DNA of 64,000 nt from Rhodanobacter sp. FDAARGOS 1247 (GCF_016889805.1 NZ_CP069535.1:620001-684000), one strand, 5' to 3'. Counted from the stretch's first letter, positions 34,501 through 42,416 are shown. Numbers and translations are program-made. Notes: generated by a model not told the origin, from the letters alone.

Positions 34501-34708
34501 GCGCCTGCGCCCGATCATGATGACGGCGCTGGTGGCGGCGCTGGGCCTGTTGCCGGCGGCGCTGGCCACCGGCGTGGGCACCGACACGCAGCGGCCGTTC
34601 GCCCTGGTCATCGTCAGCGGCCTGTTCACCCGCCTGCTGATCAGCGTGTTCCTGATGCCGGCGCTGTACTCGCTGGTGGCGCGGCCGGGCGACCGGCTGG
34701 AAGTGTGA
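31589..34708 (+). CDS. RND efflux pump, heavy-metal-efflux (CzcA) family
   Basis: The 1,039-residue inner-membrane protein has 12 helices, two large periplasmic loops and the family start (YPDLSPPSVEIVTQWPGHT). Helix 4 carries D407, D413 and E420 in IDFGILVDAAVVMVEN. This is the spacing of the essential acidic triad of Cupriavidus CzcA (D402, D408, E415), which supports proton-driven export of divalent cations. The residue after the second aspartate is Ala where CzcA-type pumps usually have Gly, so the metal range is uncertain. No regulator or metal sensor lies beside the operon. Confidence 0.9.
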   Translation: MSEHLPPMPPRAASLMNRLVGASLAQRFLVALLVLVLIGAGVHALHRLPVDAYPDLSPPSVEIVTQWPGHTAEEVERLITVPAEQGMTGIPKTDNVRSISLYGLSVVTLTFDNGTDNYFARQQVFNRLGDLDLPDGVKPSVSPLSSPSGLIYRYVLQSSDRSPMELKTFEDWVVEPQYRAVAGVADDSGFGGGSMQYQVLLDPAKIAGVGLTAQQVQAALAANNGNAGGGFYAQGGQFYYVRGVGRLQTLEDIGNVVLAVHDGAPVLVKDVGRVVIGVAPRLGQFGFEQQNDAVEGVISLRTGEKTQDVLKRVEAKTKELNEQILPKDIKVHPFYDRSDLVAVTTQVVRDNLLRGMLLVVVVLIFFLYDVRAGLIVAVTIPLSLLVAFIGLDLQGASANLLSIGAIDFGILVDAAVVMVENIHRQLADREGTKFNLIEVIRDAAAEVDRPLFYAVAVIVVSFLPIYVLSGPSGTLFKPMADTMVFALVGSLVVTLTLLPVLCSWLMRKGVRERRNRAFEAIRSVYIRGLDFCLARVWLTTIASALLLGLSLLLIPRIGAEFMPHLDEGALWVRATMPYTISFDESAKITPQIRDILRSFPQVTTVASELGRPDDGTDSTGFFNVEFYVGLKPYSQWTGKYRNKAELTAAINQKLQSFPGITFNYTQPAEDAVDEAETGLKSALAVKVFGPDLDTLQARGKAIKHVLEQVRGIRDVTLVQELGQPSLSIRIKRAAIARYGLNVDDINGLIQTAIGGDVATEVIQGEKQFDLVVRLDRQYRDNAEAIGNILVATPGGQQLPLKEFADIAVTDGASFIYRQDNSRYIGVQFSVEGRDLAGAVEDAIAQVNAKVKLQRGYRLDWGGEYKEYTASRAQLNLIVPLTVGLIFLLLFTLYSNFKFPFITVLGVVLSAPAGGIIALWLTGTPFSVSSGIGFLALFGVSVQTAVVYISYVNELRRNGVEVTEAIREGAILRLRPIMMTALVAALGLLPAALATGVGTDTQRPFALVIVSGLFTRLLISVFLMPALYSLVARPGDRLEV

Positions 34709-34779
34709 GGCCACTTCCGGCAGGCTCGGGCTTTCCCCGGGACTCGCGCGTCGCTGCCCGTGCGGCAGGCGCGCGACAC

Positions 34780-35520
34780 ATGACCATGACTCGATCGCTG
34801 CTGCGTGCCACCCCGGTTGCCCTGTTCTTGCTGCTGGCCTGCAGCGCCGCCATCGCGCGCGAACCGGTTGCCGGTGGCTGGCGTGATACGCCGCAGGGAC
34901 GGATGCAGGCGCAGCGGATGCTGCAAACCCTCAATGCCGACCTGCTCGGCCATGACAGCGCCACGCTGACGCTCGAACGCTGGTGCGCCGCGCATCGGAT
35001 GGCGTCGCCGGCGCGCGTGGTGGCGCATCGGGTGCGCGGCGTGGACAAGCCGCTGCCGCCCGAGCTGCGCGCGCAACTGATGGCGGGAGCCGACCAGCGG
35101 GTGAAATACCGGCGGGTGCAACTGGCCTGCGGCGACCATGTGCTGTCGGAGGCGGACAACTGGTATCTGCCCGATCGCCTCACCGCGGCGATGAACCACC
35201 AGCTCGACACCAGCGACGTGCCGTTCGGCAAGGTGGTACGGCCGCTGCATTTCCGGCGGAAAACACTGAGCGCACGGGTGCTGTGGTCGGTGTCCGCGGC
35301 AGCCGGCACGCAGGCGATTCCCCACGCGATCCTGCAGCATCGCGCGCTGTTGTATGACGCAGGCAACCGGCCGTTCAGCGCCCTGATCGAGACCTATACC
35401 GACCAGGTGCTGGCGTTTCCGCCGCGGGCTGCCACGCCGGCCGTGATGCCGCGCTTCGAGGGCGCGGCGTCCGATCTCCGGCGGATCGCCGAGCCGCCCG
35501 CGGAAACGCTCAGTCGGTAA
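34780..35520 (+). CDS. Secreted protein resembling the chorismate-lyase (UbiC/UTRA) fold
   Basis: The 246-residue precursor has a signal peptide (residues 1-26, LFLLLACSAAIA). The mature part has a pattern like UbiC: VKYRRVQLACGDHVLSEADN, WYLPDRLT and LDTSDVPFGKVVRPL, where UbiC has LLCADGEPWLAGRTVVP and KTPLGRYLF. Export to the periplasm makes chorismate cleavage unlikely, so it may bind another small ligand. It follows the RND operon by 71 bases and its end overlaps the convergent amidase gene by 11 bases. The fold is an inference by eye. Confidence 0.6.
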   Translation: MTMTRSLLRATPVALFLLLACSAAIAREPVAGGWRDTPQGRMQAQRMLQTLNADLLGHDSATLTLERWCAAHRMASPARVVAHRVRGVDKPLPPELRAQLMAGADQRVKYRRVQLACGDHVLSEADNWYLPDRLTAAMNHQLDTSDVPFGKVVRPLHFRRKTLSARVLWSVSAAAGTQAIPHAILQHRALLYDAGNRPFSALIETYTDQVLAFPPRAATPAVMPRFEGAASDLRRIAEPPAETLSR

Positions 35521-36277
35521 GCGGCGTGCCGCGTTCGACGATCTGCGCCAGGTTGTAGAGAATGCGCAGATCCTGCGCGTCAAGCGCGTCGCCGCCGATG
35601 CCGCGGTAGTGGTTGTGGAACGCGCGCACCGCCGCGGCGCGGTCTTCCAGCGGGTAGCCGACCAGGCCCAGTGCCATCCACGGATCGAAGCCTAAGGGCG
35701 GATCGATCAGTTCACCCTGCGGCCACAAGCCGAAGCCGGCGGCAGCCAGTTGCGGCCAGGGGAACAGCGGGCCGGGATCGTCCTTGCGCGTGGGCGCGAA
35801 ATCCTGGTGGCCGATGATCTGCGTGCGTGGGATGTGCAGGCGCGTGGTGAGGTCGGTGAGCAGGCGCAACAGGCTGTCGATCTGCGCCTGGGCGAACGGC
35901 GAATGGCCGTCGTTGTCCAGCTCGATGCCGATCGAGGCGGAGTTGATGTCGGTGATCGTGCCCCAGTGGCCGCCACCGCCGTGCCAGGCGCGCAACTGGT
36001 CGGACACCAGCTGGTAGATGTGGCCGTCGCTGCCCACCAGGTAATGCGAGCTCACCGGGCCGCCGCTGTTCTTCGTGCGCAGCGTGTCCAGGCTTTCCTG
36101 CGCCGAGTGCTGGTTGGTGAAGTGCACCACGATCAGCACCGGCCGGCGGATGTCGTGGTTGGGCGAGGGCACCCAGGTCGCCAGCGGGTTGCGCGGCGGC
36201 GCGTGGGCGCAGGCGGCGAGCAGGGCGACCAGCGCCAGGACGGCGACGCTGCACGACAAACGGAGCGGACGGGACAT
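35510..36277 (-). CDS. amiD: N-acetylmuramoyl-L-alanine amidase, lipoprotein AmiD/AmpD family
   Basis: The 255-residue precursor has a lipobox LAAC (Cys23), then an amidase_2 domain with zinc ligands in IVVHFTNQH and GHQDFAPTRKDDPG, and GIELDND in between. The tail is a C-terminal helical peptidoglycan-binding type region. The lipid anchor and length match outer-membrane AmiD rather than cytosolic AmpD. It splits the bond between MurNAc (or anhydro-MurNAc) and L-Ala, freeing stem peptides. It is the last gene of the minus-strand murein-peptide operon, and its ATG shares one base with the stop before it. Confidence 0.9.
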   Translation of the reverse strand: MSRPLRLSCSVAVLALVALLAACAHAPPRNPLATWVPSPNHDIRRPVLIVVHFTNQHSAQESLDTLRTKNSGGPVSSHYLVGSDGHIYQLVSDQLRAWHGGGGHWGTITDINSASIGIELDNDGHSPFAQAQIDSLLRLLTDLTTRLHIPRTQIIGHQDFAPTRKDDPGPLFPWPQLAAAGFGLWPQGELIDPPLGFDPWMALGLVGYPLEDRAAAVRAFHNHYRGIGGDALDAQDLRILYNLAQIVERGTPLTD

Positions 36278-37332
36278 CACGGTTCCTGCAGGTAAGGCTG
36301 CGCGATCGCCAGCGCGGTGCGGTACGGCTCCGGCTCGTTGCGGTTGCTGAGCAGGATCACGGTGAGGTGCTGCTTCGGCCAGCGCACGATCACGTTGCGG
36401 AAGCCGATGCTTTCGCCGGAGTGCCACAGCGTGTCGCCGGTGATGCGCCAGCCGTAGCCGTAGCTGGCCTCGTACGGTTCACCGGTGACCTTCACGTGCG
36501 GGCTGAAGGCGAGCTGGCGCGAAGCGTCGCTGAGCAGGCGGTTGTCGTACAGCGCGGCGTCCCACTTCGCCATGTCCTCGACCGAGGAATAGATGCCGCC
36601 GTCGCCGCGGGTGGCGCTGGTGATGCTCTGGTCGGTGCGCGTCCAGCTGCCGTTCTCTTCGCTGTAGCCGTAGGCGCGATGCTCCACTTCGGGACCACCG
36701 CTCATGTACATCAGGGTGTGGTCCATGTGCAGCGGACGGAAGATGTGCTGCTGCAGGTACAGCGGCAGGCTGATGCCGGAGGCACGCTCCACCACCAGGC
36801 CCAGCAGCACGTAGCCCGAGTTGCTGTAGCGATAGCTCGTGCCTGGCGCGAAATAGCTCTTCGAGGTGGCCGACAGCATCCGCAGCACGTCGTTGTCGCT
36901 GACCTGGTCGGTGGTGCCGGGCGGGATCAGGTCCTCGTAGTCGACCAGGCCGCCGGTGTGGGTCAGCAGCTGGCGCAGGGTGACGGCGGAGTCCGTCTCC
37001 GGCAGCGTGGGCAGCCAGCGACGCACCGGATCGTCGAGGTGGAGCCGGCCGCTTTCGGCCAGCAGCAGGATCGCCGCCGCGGTGAACTGCTTGCTCACCG
37101 AGGCGAGCCGATAGTTGGTGACCGGCGTGGTCTCGTCATGGTCCTCGAGATTGGCCAGGCCGTAGCTGCGGCTGACGATGGGCTTGCCGTCCTTGAGCAC
37201 CAGCAGCGAGGCGCCGGGCACGTCGCCGGCATAGCGCGCCATCAGCGCATCGGTGGGATCGACCGGCTTGGTGCCGGAGGCGCAGCCGCCGAGCAGGACG
37301 GCAACGGCGAGGCTGGCAAGGGGTTTGTACAT
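36277..37332 (-). CDS. Serine hydrolase of the beta-lactamase/DD-peptidase fold (lipoprotein)
   Basis: The 351-residue precursor has a lipobox LGGC (Cys17). Class C beta-lactamase/DD-peptidase motifs follow: SVSK (S78, K81), YSN in YRYSNSGY and HSG in LWHSGESIG. Such proteins include D-Ala carboxypeptidases, D-aminopeptidases and esterases. In this operon, trimming D-amino acids from murein peptides is the likeliest role, but the substrate is not shown by the sequence. It lies between an amidase gene and a D-Ala-D-Ala dipeptidase gene. Confidence 0.85.
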   Translation of the reverse strand: MYKPLASLAVAVLLGGCASGTKPVDPTDALMARYAGDVPGASLLVLKDGKPIVSRSYGLANLEDHDETTPVTNYRLASVSKQFTAAAILLLAESGRLHLDDPVRRWLPTLPETDSAVTLRQLLTHTGGLVDYEDLIPPGTTDQVSDNDVLRMLSATSKSYFAPGTSYRYSNSGYVLLGLVVERASGISLPLYLQQHIFRPLHMDHTLMYMSGGPEVEHRAYGYSEENGSWTRTDQSITSATRGDGGIYSSVEDMAKWDAALYDNRLLSDASRQLAFSPHVKVTGEPYEASYGYGWRITGDTLWHSGESIGFRNVIVRWPKQHLTVILLSNRNEPEPYRTALAIAQPYLQEP

Positions 37333-37363
37333 GGCATGTCGCCTTTGCGCTGCGGGTTTCGGA

Positions 37364-38269
37364 TCATTGCACCGGCACGTCGTAGAGCGTGTGCGGCGTC
37401 GGCTCCGGGTCGAGGGTGTAATGCCACCACTCCATAGGATAGTTGCGGAAGCCCTCGCGCTCCATCGCATCGCGCAGCAGCAGGCGGTTGGCGTGTTGCT
37501 GCGGCGTGACGTCGGGCGTGTCGGTGTGCGCGCGCACGTCGAAGAAGTCGAAATCCGTGCCCATGTCCAGCGGCTCGCAGTGGCCGCCGTCGGCGGCGCA
37601 CTGTTGCATGGTCAGGTCGATGGTGGCGCCGCGGCTGTGGCCCGAGCTTTCCGCGATGTAGCCGTGCAGAAGTTCGGACTTGTCCAGCCGCGGGTAGTGC
37701 TGCGGCTTGGTGCGCTGGTCGGAAAGATCGTGGGCCCAACGCACGAAATGCGCCACCGCGCGGGCGGGGCGGTAGCAGTCCCAGATCTTCAGGCGCTGGT
37801 GGCGCGTGCGCAGGTCACGCTCGACCCGCGCCAGCGCTTCGGCGACCGGGCGCAGCAGCAGGCAGGCCGGGGCGCGATAGCCGTCCGCCGGCGTGCCCAT
37901 GAAATTGTCGCTGCCGGCGTACTTGATGTCCTCGGCCATGTCGGGCACCAGCGTGCGGATGTCGACCAGGTTCGCTTCGGCGGCGGTTTTCGCGGGTGAC
38001 AGGGCGGGTTTGTCCTGGGCGTGGAGGCTGCCGATGCAGAGGCAGAGCATCAAGGCCAGCACGATCTTCCTTCCCCCGCTGGCGGGGGAAGGTGCCCGGA
38101 GGGCGGATGGGGGCACACGCCGACCCAAAGCCCCCCATCCGCCTTGCGTGCCGCTCCTGCGGCACGCCCTTCGGGCCGGCTTCGCCGTCCGCTTCGGCAT
38201 CCTGCCTTCGCAGTTGGCACCTTTCCCCGCCAGTGGGGGCAGGGGCTTTGCGAGGGGCGCGTTCTTCAT
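37364..38269 (-). CDS. ddpX: D-alanyl-D-alanine dipeptidase (VanX/DdpX family) with repeat-encoded N-terminal extension
   Basis: The catalytic domain (about residues 95-300) has the zinc motif SSGHSRGATIDLT and the EWWHYTL glutamate/histidine motif of VanX/DdpX enzymes, which split D-Ala-D-Ala. The ATG at 38269 overlaps the upstream stop (ATGA), but residues 11-66 are encoded by a 167-base inverted-repeat element, and the hydrophobic signal segment only begins at residue 68. A GTG at 38062 with GGGGGAAGGAAG ahead could be the working start and would leave just the hydrophobic core. The enzyme is probably periplasmic. Confidence 0.85.
   Translation of the reverse strand: MKNAPLAKPLPPLAGKGANCEGRMPKRTAKPARRACRRSGTQGGWGALGRRVPPSALRAPSPASGGRKIVLALMLCLCIGSLHAQDKPALSPAKTAAEANLVDIRTLVPDMAEDIKYAGSDNFMGTPADGYRAPACLLLRPVAEALARVERDLRTRHQRLKIWDCYRPARAVAHFVRWAHDLSDQRTKPQHYPRLDKSELLHGYIAESSGHSRGATIDLTMQQCAADGGHCEPLDMGTDFDFFDVRAHTDTPDVTPQQHANRLLLRDAMEREGFRNYPMEWWHYTLDPEPTPHTLYDVPVQ
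38073..38239. repeat. 167-base element with 24-base imperfect terminal inverted repeats inside ddpX
   Basis: Ends 38073-38096 and 38216-38239 match as inverted copies at 22 of 24 positions. Each end also folds on itself (CCCCCGCTGGCGGGGG). Inside are two further hairpins: GGCGGATGGGGGC with its complement, and GCGTGCCGC with GCGGCACGC. No transposase is encoded, so this is a MITE- or REP-like structure. It is open in the ddpX frame and supplies about 56 Arg/Pro/Gly-rich residues. Confidence 0.8.
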
Positions 38270-39885
38270 GGGCAGTCTCCCGTGCGCTGGAAGTCGAGGT
38301 CTTCGTAGTCGGAGCTGAAGTCGCCCTGCGGATCGAGCTTGGCCATGCGCAAGCTGACCGGCGTGCCTGCGGAAGCGCCGTGGAAATCGAGCCATGCATC
38401 GAGCTCGCCGCCGTCCCAGTGCACCAGGTAGCGCTCGCCCAGGCGCATCACGGTGCCGGTCAGCGAAGGCGATTTGGCGGCGGCGAAACGGACCTTGCCG
38501 TCGCGCGGGCACAGCGAGACGTCGCCGAACCACGGGTCGCGGTATGAGCCGGTCCACGGAGCGAGTTCGGCCGTGGTGGCCGGGCGTTGTGCCGAGGTGT
38601 CCGGCGCCGTGGCGTCGGCGGGGCGTTGCGCGGCCCGCCGCTCCAGCGCGTCGGCGTACCAGTTCACGTCCCGCGGTTCGGCGGGCGCGGTGAAGTGCTT
38701 GGTCAGCATCTCGCCGAGCACGGTGCGTGCATCGTCCGCCTCGCCGTTGATCATGAACACGAAACCGCTGTTGCGATCGGGCAGCAGGGCCAGCATCGAG
38801 TACATGCCGTTCAGGGTGCCGGTGTGCCAGACCAGCCACTGGCCGTCGACGTCGGTCATGCGCCAGCCGTAGCCGTAGGCCATCACGTGCGAGTTGTCCC
38901 AGGCGCGGCGTTGCGCGGAGACCGGGATCAGCATGTGCGGCGCCTGCAGCACGTCGCGTTGCACCGGCGACAGCCACTGCAACTGTGCGTGGGTCGGCAC
39001 CAGCCAGTTGCGTGCCCAGCTCAGCATGTCGGTGAGGTCGCAGCGGATGCCGCCGGCCGGCGCGGAGGTTATCGCCGGGATCGCAGCGGCTTCCGGGATC
39101 GGCACGTTGCGATCGCCGTCGCGGCGATGCGGCGTGGCCACGTCGCCCACCGCGTCGCGGTTCCACGCGCCGACCTGGCAACGGTCCAGGTGCAGCGGCG
39201 CGAACACTTCGCGATGCATCAGCGTTTCGTACGACGCGCCGCCCGCGGCGGCGGCCACTTCGCCGGCCACCACGTAGAGCAGGTTGTCGTACTGGTATTG
39301 CGAACGGAAGCTGTAGCCGGGCTTGATGAAGGCCAAGCCGTGGATGATGTCGGCGCGGGTGAACGCGTTCGGCTCGGGCCACAGCATCAGGTCGCCGCCG
39401 CCTTCGGGCAGGCCGCTGGAGTGGGTGAGCAGGTCGGCCACGCGCATGTTCGCGGTGACCCACGGATCGTGCATGCGAAATTCCGGCAGGTATTTCGTCA
39501 CCGGATCGTCCCAGCGCAGCTTGCCCTGGTCGACCAGGCGGCCGAGCAGGGCCGTGGTCATCGCCTTGCTGTTGGAGGCGATCTTGAACAGCGTCTGCGG
39601 AGTGATCTTCTGGCCGGAGCCGGCGACGGTTTCGCCGGCAGTGCGGGTGTAGACGACCTTGCCGTTCTCGATCACGCCCACGGCGATGCCGGGCAGGTGG
39701 TAGCGGGCGATGGTGGCGTCGACGATCTTGTCGTAGGCGGGGTTGGCGGTTTGGGCGATGGCGCTGGAACTGGCGAGCAGGAGCGTAAGCACAAGAGCAC
39801 CCCACCCCAACCCTCCCCTGCTGCGCCCCACAGGGACTTCCTTCGGTCGCAGGGGAGGGAGCAGAGCTTGATCAGTGCTGTGCAT
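38266..39885 (-). CDS. Serine hydrolase, beta-lactamase family, with C-terminal beta domain
   Basis: The 539-residue precursor has the motifs SNSK (SxxK) in KIASNSKAMT, YDN in QYDNLLYVV and HTG in VWHTGTLNG. A C-terminal lipocalin-like domain (about 440-539) is typical of penicillin-binding-protein-related esterases and D-aminopeptidases. The signal peptide core is ALVLTLLLASSSAIAQ. The preceding residues (about 8-29) are encoded by a dispersed palindromic repeat. The ATG at 39885 overlaps the membrane dipeptidase gene by 14 bases, and the stop overlaps ddpX. The substrate is probably a D-amino-acid-containing peptide, by context. Confidence 0.85.
   Translation of the reverse strand: MHSTDQALLPPLRPKEVPVGRSRGGLGWGALVLTLLLASSSAIAQTANPAYDKIVDATIARYHLPGIAVGVIENGKVVYTRTAGETVAGSGQKITPQTLFKIASNSKAMTTALLGRLVDQGKLRWDDPVTKYLPEFRMHDPWVTANMRVADLLTHSSGLPEGGGDLMLWPEPNAFTRADIIHGLAFIKPGYSFRSQYQYDNLLYVVAGEVAAAAGGASYETLMHREVFAPLHLDRCQVGAWNRDAVGDVATPHRRDGDRNVPIPEAAAIPAITSAPAGGIRCDLTDMLSWARNWLVPTHAQLQWLSPVQRDVLQAPHMLIPVSAQRRAWDNSHVMAYGYGWRMTDVDGQWLVWHTGTLNGMYSMLALLPDRNSGFVFMINGEADDARTVLGEMLTKHFTAPAEPRDVNWYADALERRAAQRPADATAPDTSAQRPATTAELAPWTGSYRDPWFGDVSLCPRDGKVRFAAAKSPSLTGTVMRLGERYLVHWDGGELDAWLDFHGASAGTPVSLRMAKLDPQGDFSSDYEDLDFQRTGDCP
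39797..39862. repeat. Dispersed palindromic repeat, copy 2, within a signal-peptide region
   Basis: The block CCCCACCCCAACCCTCCCCTG, then a GGGACTTCCTTCGGTCG core, then CAGGGGAGGGAG matches the pieces seen at 7368-7490. The outer CCCTCCCCTG and CAGGGGAGGG arms are inverted copies. The element is read through in frame by the serine hydrolase gene and makes up most of the segment ahead of its signal-peptide core. Confidence 0.75.
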
Positions 39886-41083
39886 GGCGCTCGACCTCGC
39901 CCCACACGCGCAACAGGTTGCCGCCCCACAGCTTGGCGATGTCCGCGTCGCTGAAGCCGGCCTTGCGCAGGGCGGCGGTGACGTTGCGGGTTTCGCTGGC
40001 GTCCTTCCAGCCGGTGATGCCGCCACCGCCGTCGAAGTCGGAGGAAATGCCGACGTGGTCGATGCCGGCCACCTTCACCATGTGGCGGATCTGCTTCACG
40101 TAATCGTCCAGCGTGGCCAGCGGATATTTCTTCTGGATCTCGGCCATGCCCGCTTCCATCTCGGGGCGGTAGTCGTCGCTGTCGCTGTCGTATGCCTTTT
40201 CGCCGGCCTTCTTCGCCACGGCGTCCTGCAGTTTCTTTTCCGCGGCCTCGCGGCCCGGATCCTTCTTGAGGAATTCCTTGTAGGCCACGGCGTCGATCAC
40301 GCCGCCCTTGGCGGCGATCGCCCGCAGCAGGTCGTCGGGCAGGTTGCGCGGATGGTCGAGCACGGCGCGGGCGCCGGAGTGGGTGGCGATGATCGGCGTG
40401 GCGGAGGCCTTAAGCGCGTCGCGCACGCAGTTGTCCGAGGCGTGCGAGATGTCGACCATCATGCCGAGCTGGTTGGCGCGCTTCACCACGGCGCGGCCAA
40501 AGTCGCTCATGCCCTGGTCGCCGGCGCTGTTCATCGCCGGCTCGCCGTGTTCGGTGTCGGGCAGCGAGCTGGTGCACAGGTCGTTGTTGCCGACGTGGAC
40601 CAGGCCGACCGAGCGCGCGCCACGATCGAAGGCGGCGTCGAGGCGGCGGATGTCGTGGCCGAGCGAGTAGGCGTTCTCGATCTCGATGGTGGCCGAGAGC
40701 AGACCGGCCTTGTGGTTGGCCAGCAGCTGTTCGGGCGTGGTGGCCAGGCGGATGCGGTCGGGATACATCATCAGCATGCGGCCGATGCCGTCGTACTTCT
40801 GGCTGGCCTGCTGCACCGCCTTGGCGTAGCCCGCGGCGTCGAGCTGGTGTTGCGGCACCCAGATCACGAAGAACGCCGCGTTGAGGCCGCCGCGTTCCAT
40901 CTTGCCCAGGTCGACCAGCAGGCGGGTGTCGTGCCCGACGTCGAAGCGCGGCTCGCCCATGTAGTTGAACGGGATGTCGACGTGGCTGTCGATGGTGACC
41001 GGCGGGTCCTGTGCCGGCTGCGCCGATACGGCGGTGCTGGTGGCCAGTGCGGCGAGCAGGGCAAGGCGGAGGATGGTGTTCAT
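39872..41083 (-). CDS. Membrane (renal-type) dipeptidase, peptidase family M19
   Basis: The 403-residue precursor has a signal peptide (LRLALLAALATSTAVSA). M19 zinc-site motifs follow: DSHVDIPFNY near residue 36, the bridging glutamate in ATIEIENAYS, HVGNND, DISHAS and ATHSGARAV, ending GNLLRVWGEVE. Family members hydrolyse dipeptides and often accept a D-residue on the C-terminal side. The start at 41083 has GGGAGA ahead and overlaps the lysA stop. In this operon it could split L-Ala-Glu or D-Ala-containing dipeptides, presumably in the periplasm. Confidence 0.9.
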   Translation of the reverse strand: MNTILRLALLAALATSTAVSAQPAQDPPVTIDSHVDIPFNYMGEPRFDVGHDTRLLVDLGKMERGGLNAAFFVIWVPQHQLDAAGYAKAVQQASQKYDGIGRMLMMYPDRIRLATTPEQLLANHKAGLLSATIEIENAYSLGHDIRRLDAAFDRGARSVGLVHVGNNDLCTSSLPDTEHGEPAMNSAGDQGMSDFGRAVVKRANQLGMMVDISHASDNCVRDALKASATPIIATHSGARAVLDHPRNLPDDLLRAIAAKGGVIDAVAYKEFLKKDPGREAAEKKLQDAVAKKAGEKAYDSDSDDYRPEMEAGMAEIQKKYPLATLDDYVKQIRHMVKVAGIDHVGISSDFDGGGGITGWKDASETRNVTAALRKAGFSDADIAKLWGGNLLRVWGEVERHAQH

Positions 41084-42381
41084 GCGGTCTCCCATTGGCG
41101 GGCCGGCTGCTCGCCGGCAATCATTTCCTCGAAGTGCTGGCGGCGCCGCACGATGGCGTAGCGGCCGTTCTGCAGCATCACCTCGGCGGCCAGCGGTCGC
41201 GAGTTGTAGGTGGATGCCATCGATGCACCGTACGCGCCGGTGGCCCTGATCAGCAACAGGTCGCCTGCTTCGCAGCGGGGCAACTCGCGGCCGCGGGCGA
41301 AGGTGTCGCCGGTTTCGCAGACCGGGCCGACGATGTCATAGGTGGTGACGGGGCGGCCCTCGTCGATGACCGGGACGATGTCGTGCCAGGCGTCGTACAG
41401 GCTGGGGCGCTGCAGGTCGTTCATCGCCGCGTCCAGCACCAGGAACTGGCGCTGCTCGCCCGGCTTGACCCGGATCACCCGGGTCAGCAGCATGCCAGCC
41501 TCGGCCACCAGGTAGCGGCCGGGCTCCAGCAGCAGGCGGCCGTGGTAGCCGGCCAGCGCGGCGCGGATCACGGCCACGTAGTCGGCGGCGGCCACCGGCT
41601 GATCCACGCCGGCGCGGTAGCACACGCCGAGCCCGCCACCGACGTCGATGCTGCGGATCGGGTGGCCGGCCTGTTCGAGTTCGCGCCAGAACGCGGCGAC
41701 GCGCTGCAGCGCGAGCCTGAACGGTTCGACGCTGAGGATCTGCGAGCCGATGTGCACGTGCAGGCCATCGAGTTGCACGTGGCTCAGCGATTTGCGCTCG
41801 GCGAACCAGCGGCGCGCCTCGTCGATGCTGACGCCGAACTTGTTCTCCGACTTGCCGGTGGAAATCTTCGCGTGGGTCTGTGCATCCACGTCGGGGTTGA
41901 TGCGCACCGCGGCGCGCGCCACCACGTCCTGGGCCCGGGCCACGCGTTGCAGGGTGAGCAGTTCGTCGTGCGATTCCACGTTGAAGCGCTGGATGCCGAC
42001 GTTCAGCGCGCCGGCGATCTCGTCGGCGTTCTTGCCGACGCCGGAGAACACGATGCGTTCGGCGGGAATGCCTGCATGCAGCGCACGGCGCAGTTCGCCC
42101 ACCGAGACGATGTCGGCGCCCACGCCGGCATTCGCCATCAGCTGCAGGATGGCCAGGTTCGAATTGGCCTTCACCGCGTAGCAGATCAGTGCGTCCAGCC
42201 CGTGCAGGGCGGCGTGCAGTTCATCGATGCGCTGGCGGATCGCGCTGGCCGAGTAGGCGTGCAGCGGCGTGCCCATGCGTTCAGCCAGCCGTGGCAGGTC
42301 GACGCCATCGAACAGGCGGGACTCGTCGGTGGTTTCGGAGATCGGCGCCGGCGATGCGGGACGGCTGGTTTGCGGAAGCAT
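41080..42381 (-). CDS. lysA: Diaminopimelate decarboxylase
   Basis: The enzyme decarboxylates meso-diaminopimelate to L-lysine. The 433-residue fold-type III PLP protein has the PLP lysine in CYAVKANSN, the VHIGSQ and GGGLGVCY phosphate-binding motifs, LEPGRYLV, and the C-terminal CETGDTFARGRELP and YGASMASTYN motifs. The N-terminal 25 residues are an unconserved extension. It opens a minus-strand run that continues with a dipeptidase and other murein-peptide enzymes, so here it may feed on DAP released from murein as well as serve biosynthesis. A terminator separates it from the TonB receptor upstream. Confidence 0.93.
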   Translation of the reverse strand: MLPQTSRPASPAPISETTDESRLFDGVDLPRLAERMGTPLHAYSASAIRQRIDELHAALHGLDALICYAVKANSNLAILQLMANAGVGADIVSVGELRRALHAGIPAERIVFSGVGKNADEIAGALNVGIQRFNVESHDELLTLQRVARAQDVVARAAVRINPDVDAQTHAKISTGKSENKFGVSIDEARRWFAERKSLSHVQLDGLHVHIGSQILSVEPFRLALQRVAAFWRELEQAGHPIRSIDVGGGLGVCYRAGVDQPVAAADYVAVIRAALAGYHGRLLLEPGRYLVAEAGMLLTRVIRVKPGEQRQFLVLDAAMNDLQRPSLYDAWHDIVPVIDEGRPVTTYDIVGPVCETGDTFARGRELPRCEAGDLLLIRATGAYGASMASTYNSRPLAAEVMLQNGRYAIVRRRQHFEEMIAGEQPARQWETA

Positions 42382-42416
42382 GGCAGGTACGCCGTCTTTC
42401 GGAAAAGGAGGGTTTC

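Noticed and set aside
36277..37332. True antibiotic-inactivating class C beta-lactamase
   Set aside because: The SxxK, YSN and HSG motifs are shared by DD-peptidases and esterases, and the gene sits in a murein-peptide operon without ampR. A peptide hydrolase is more likely.
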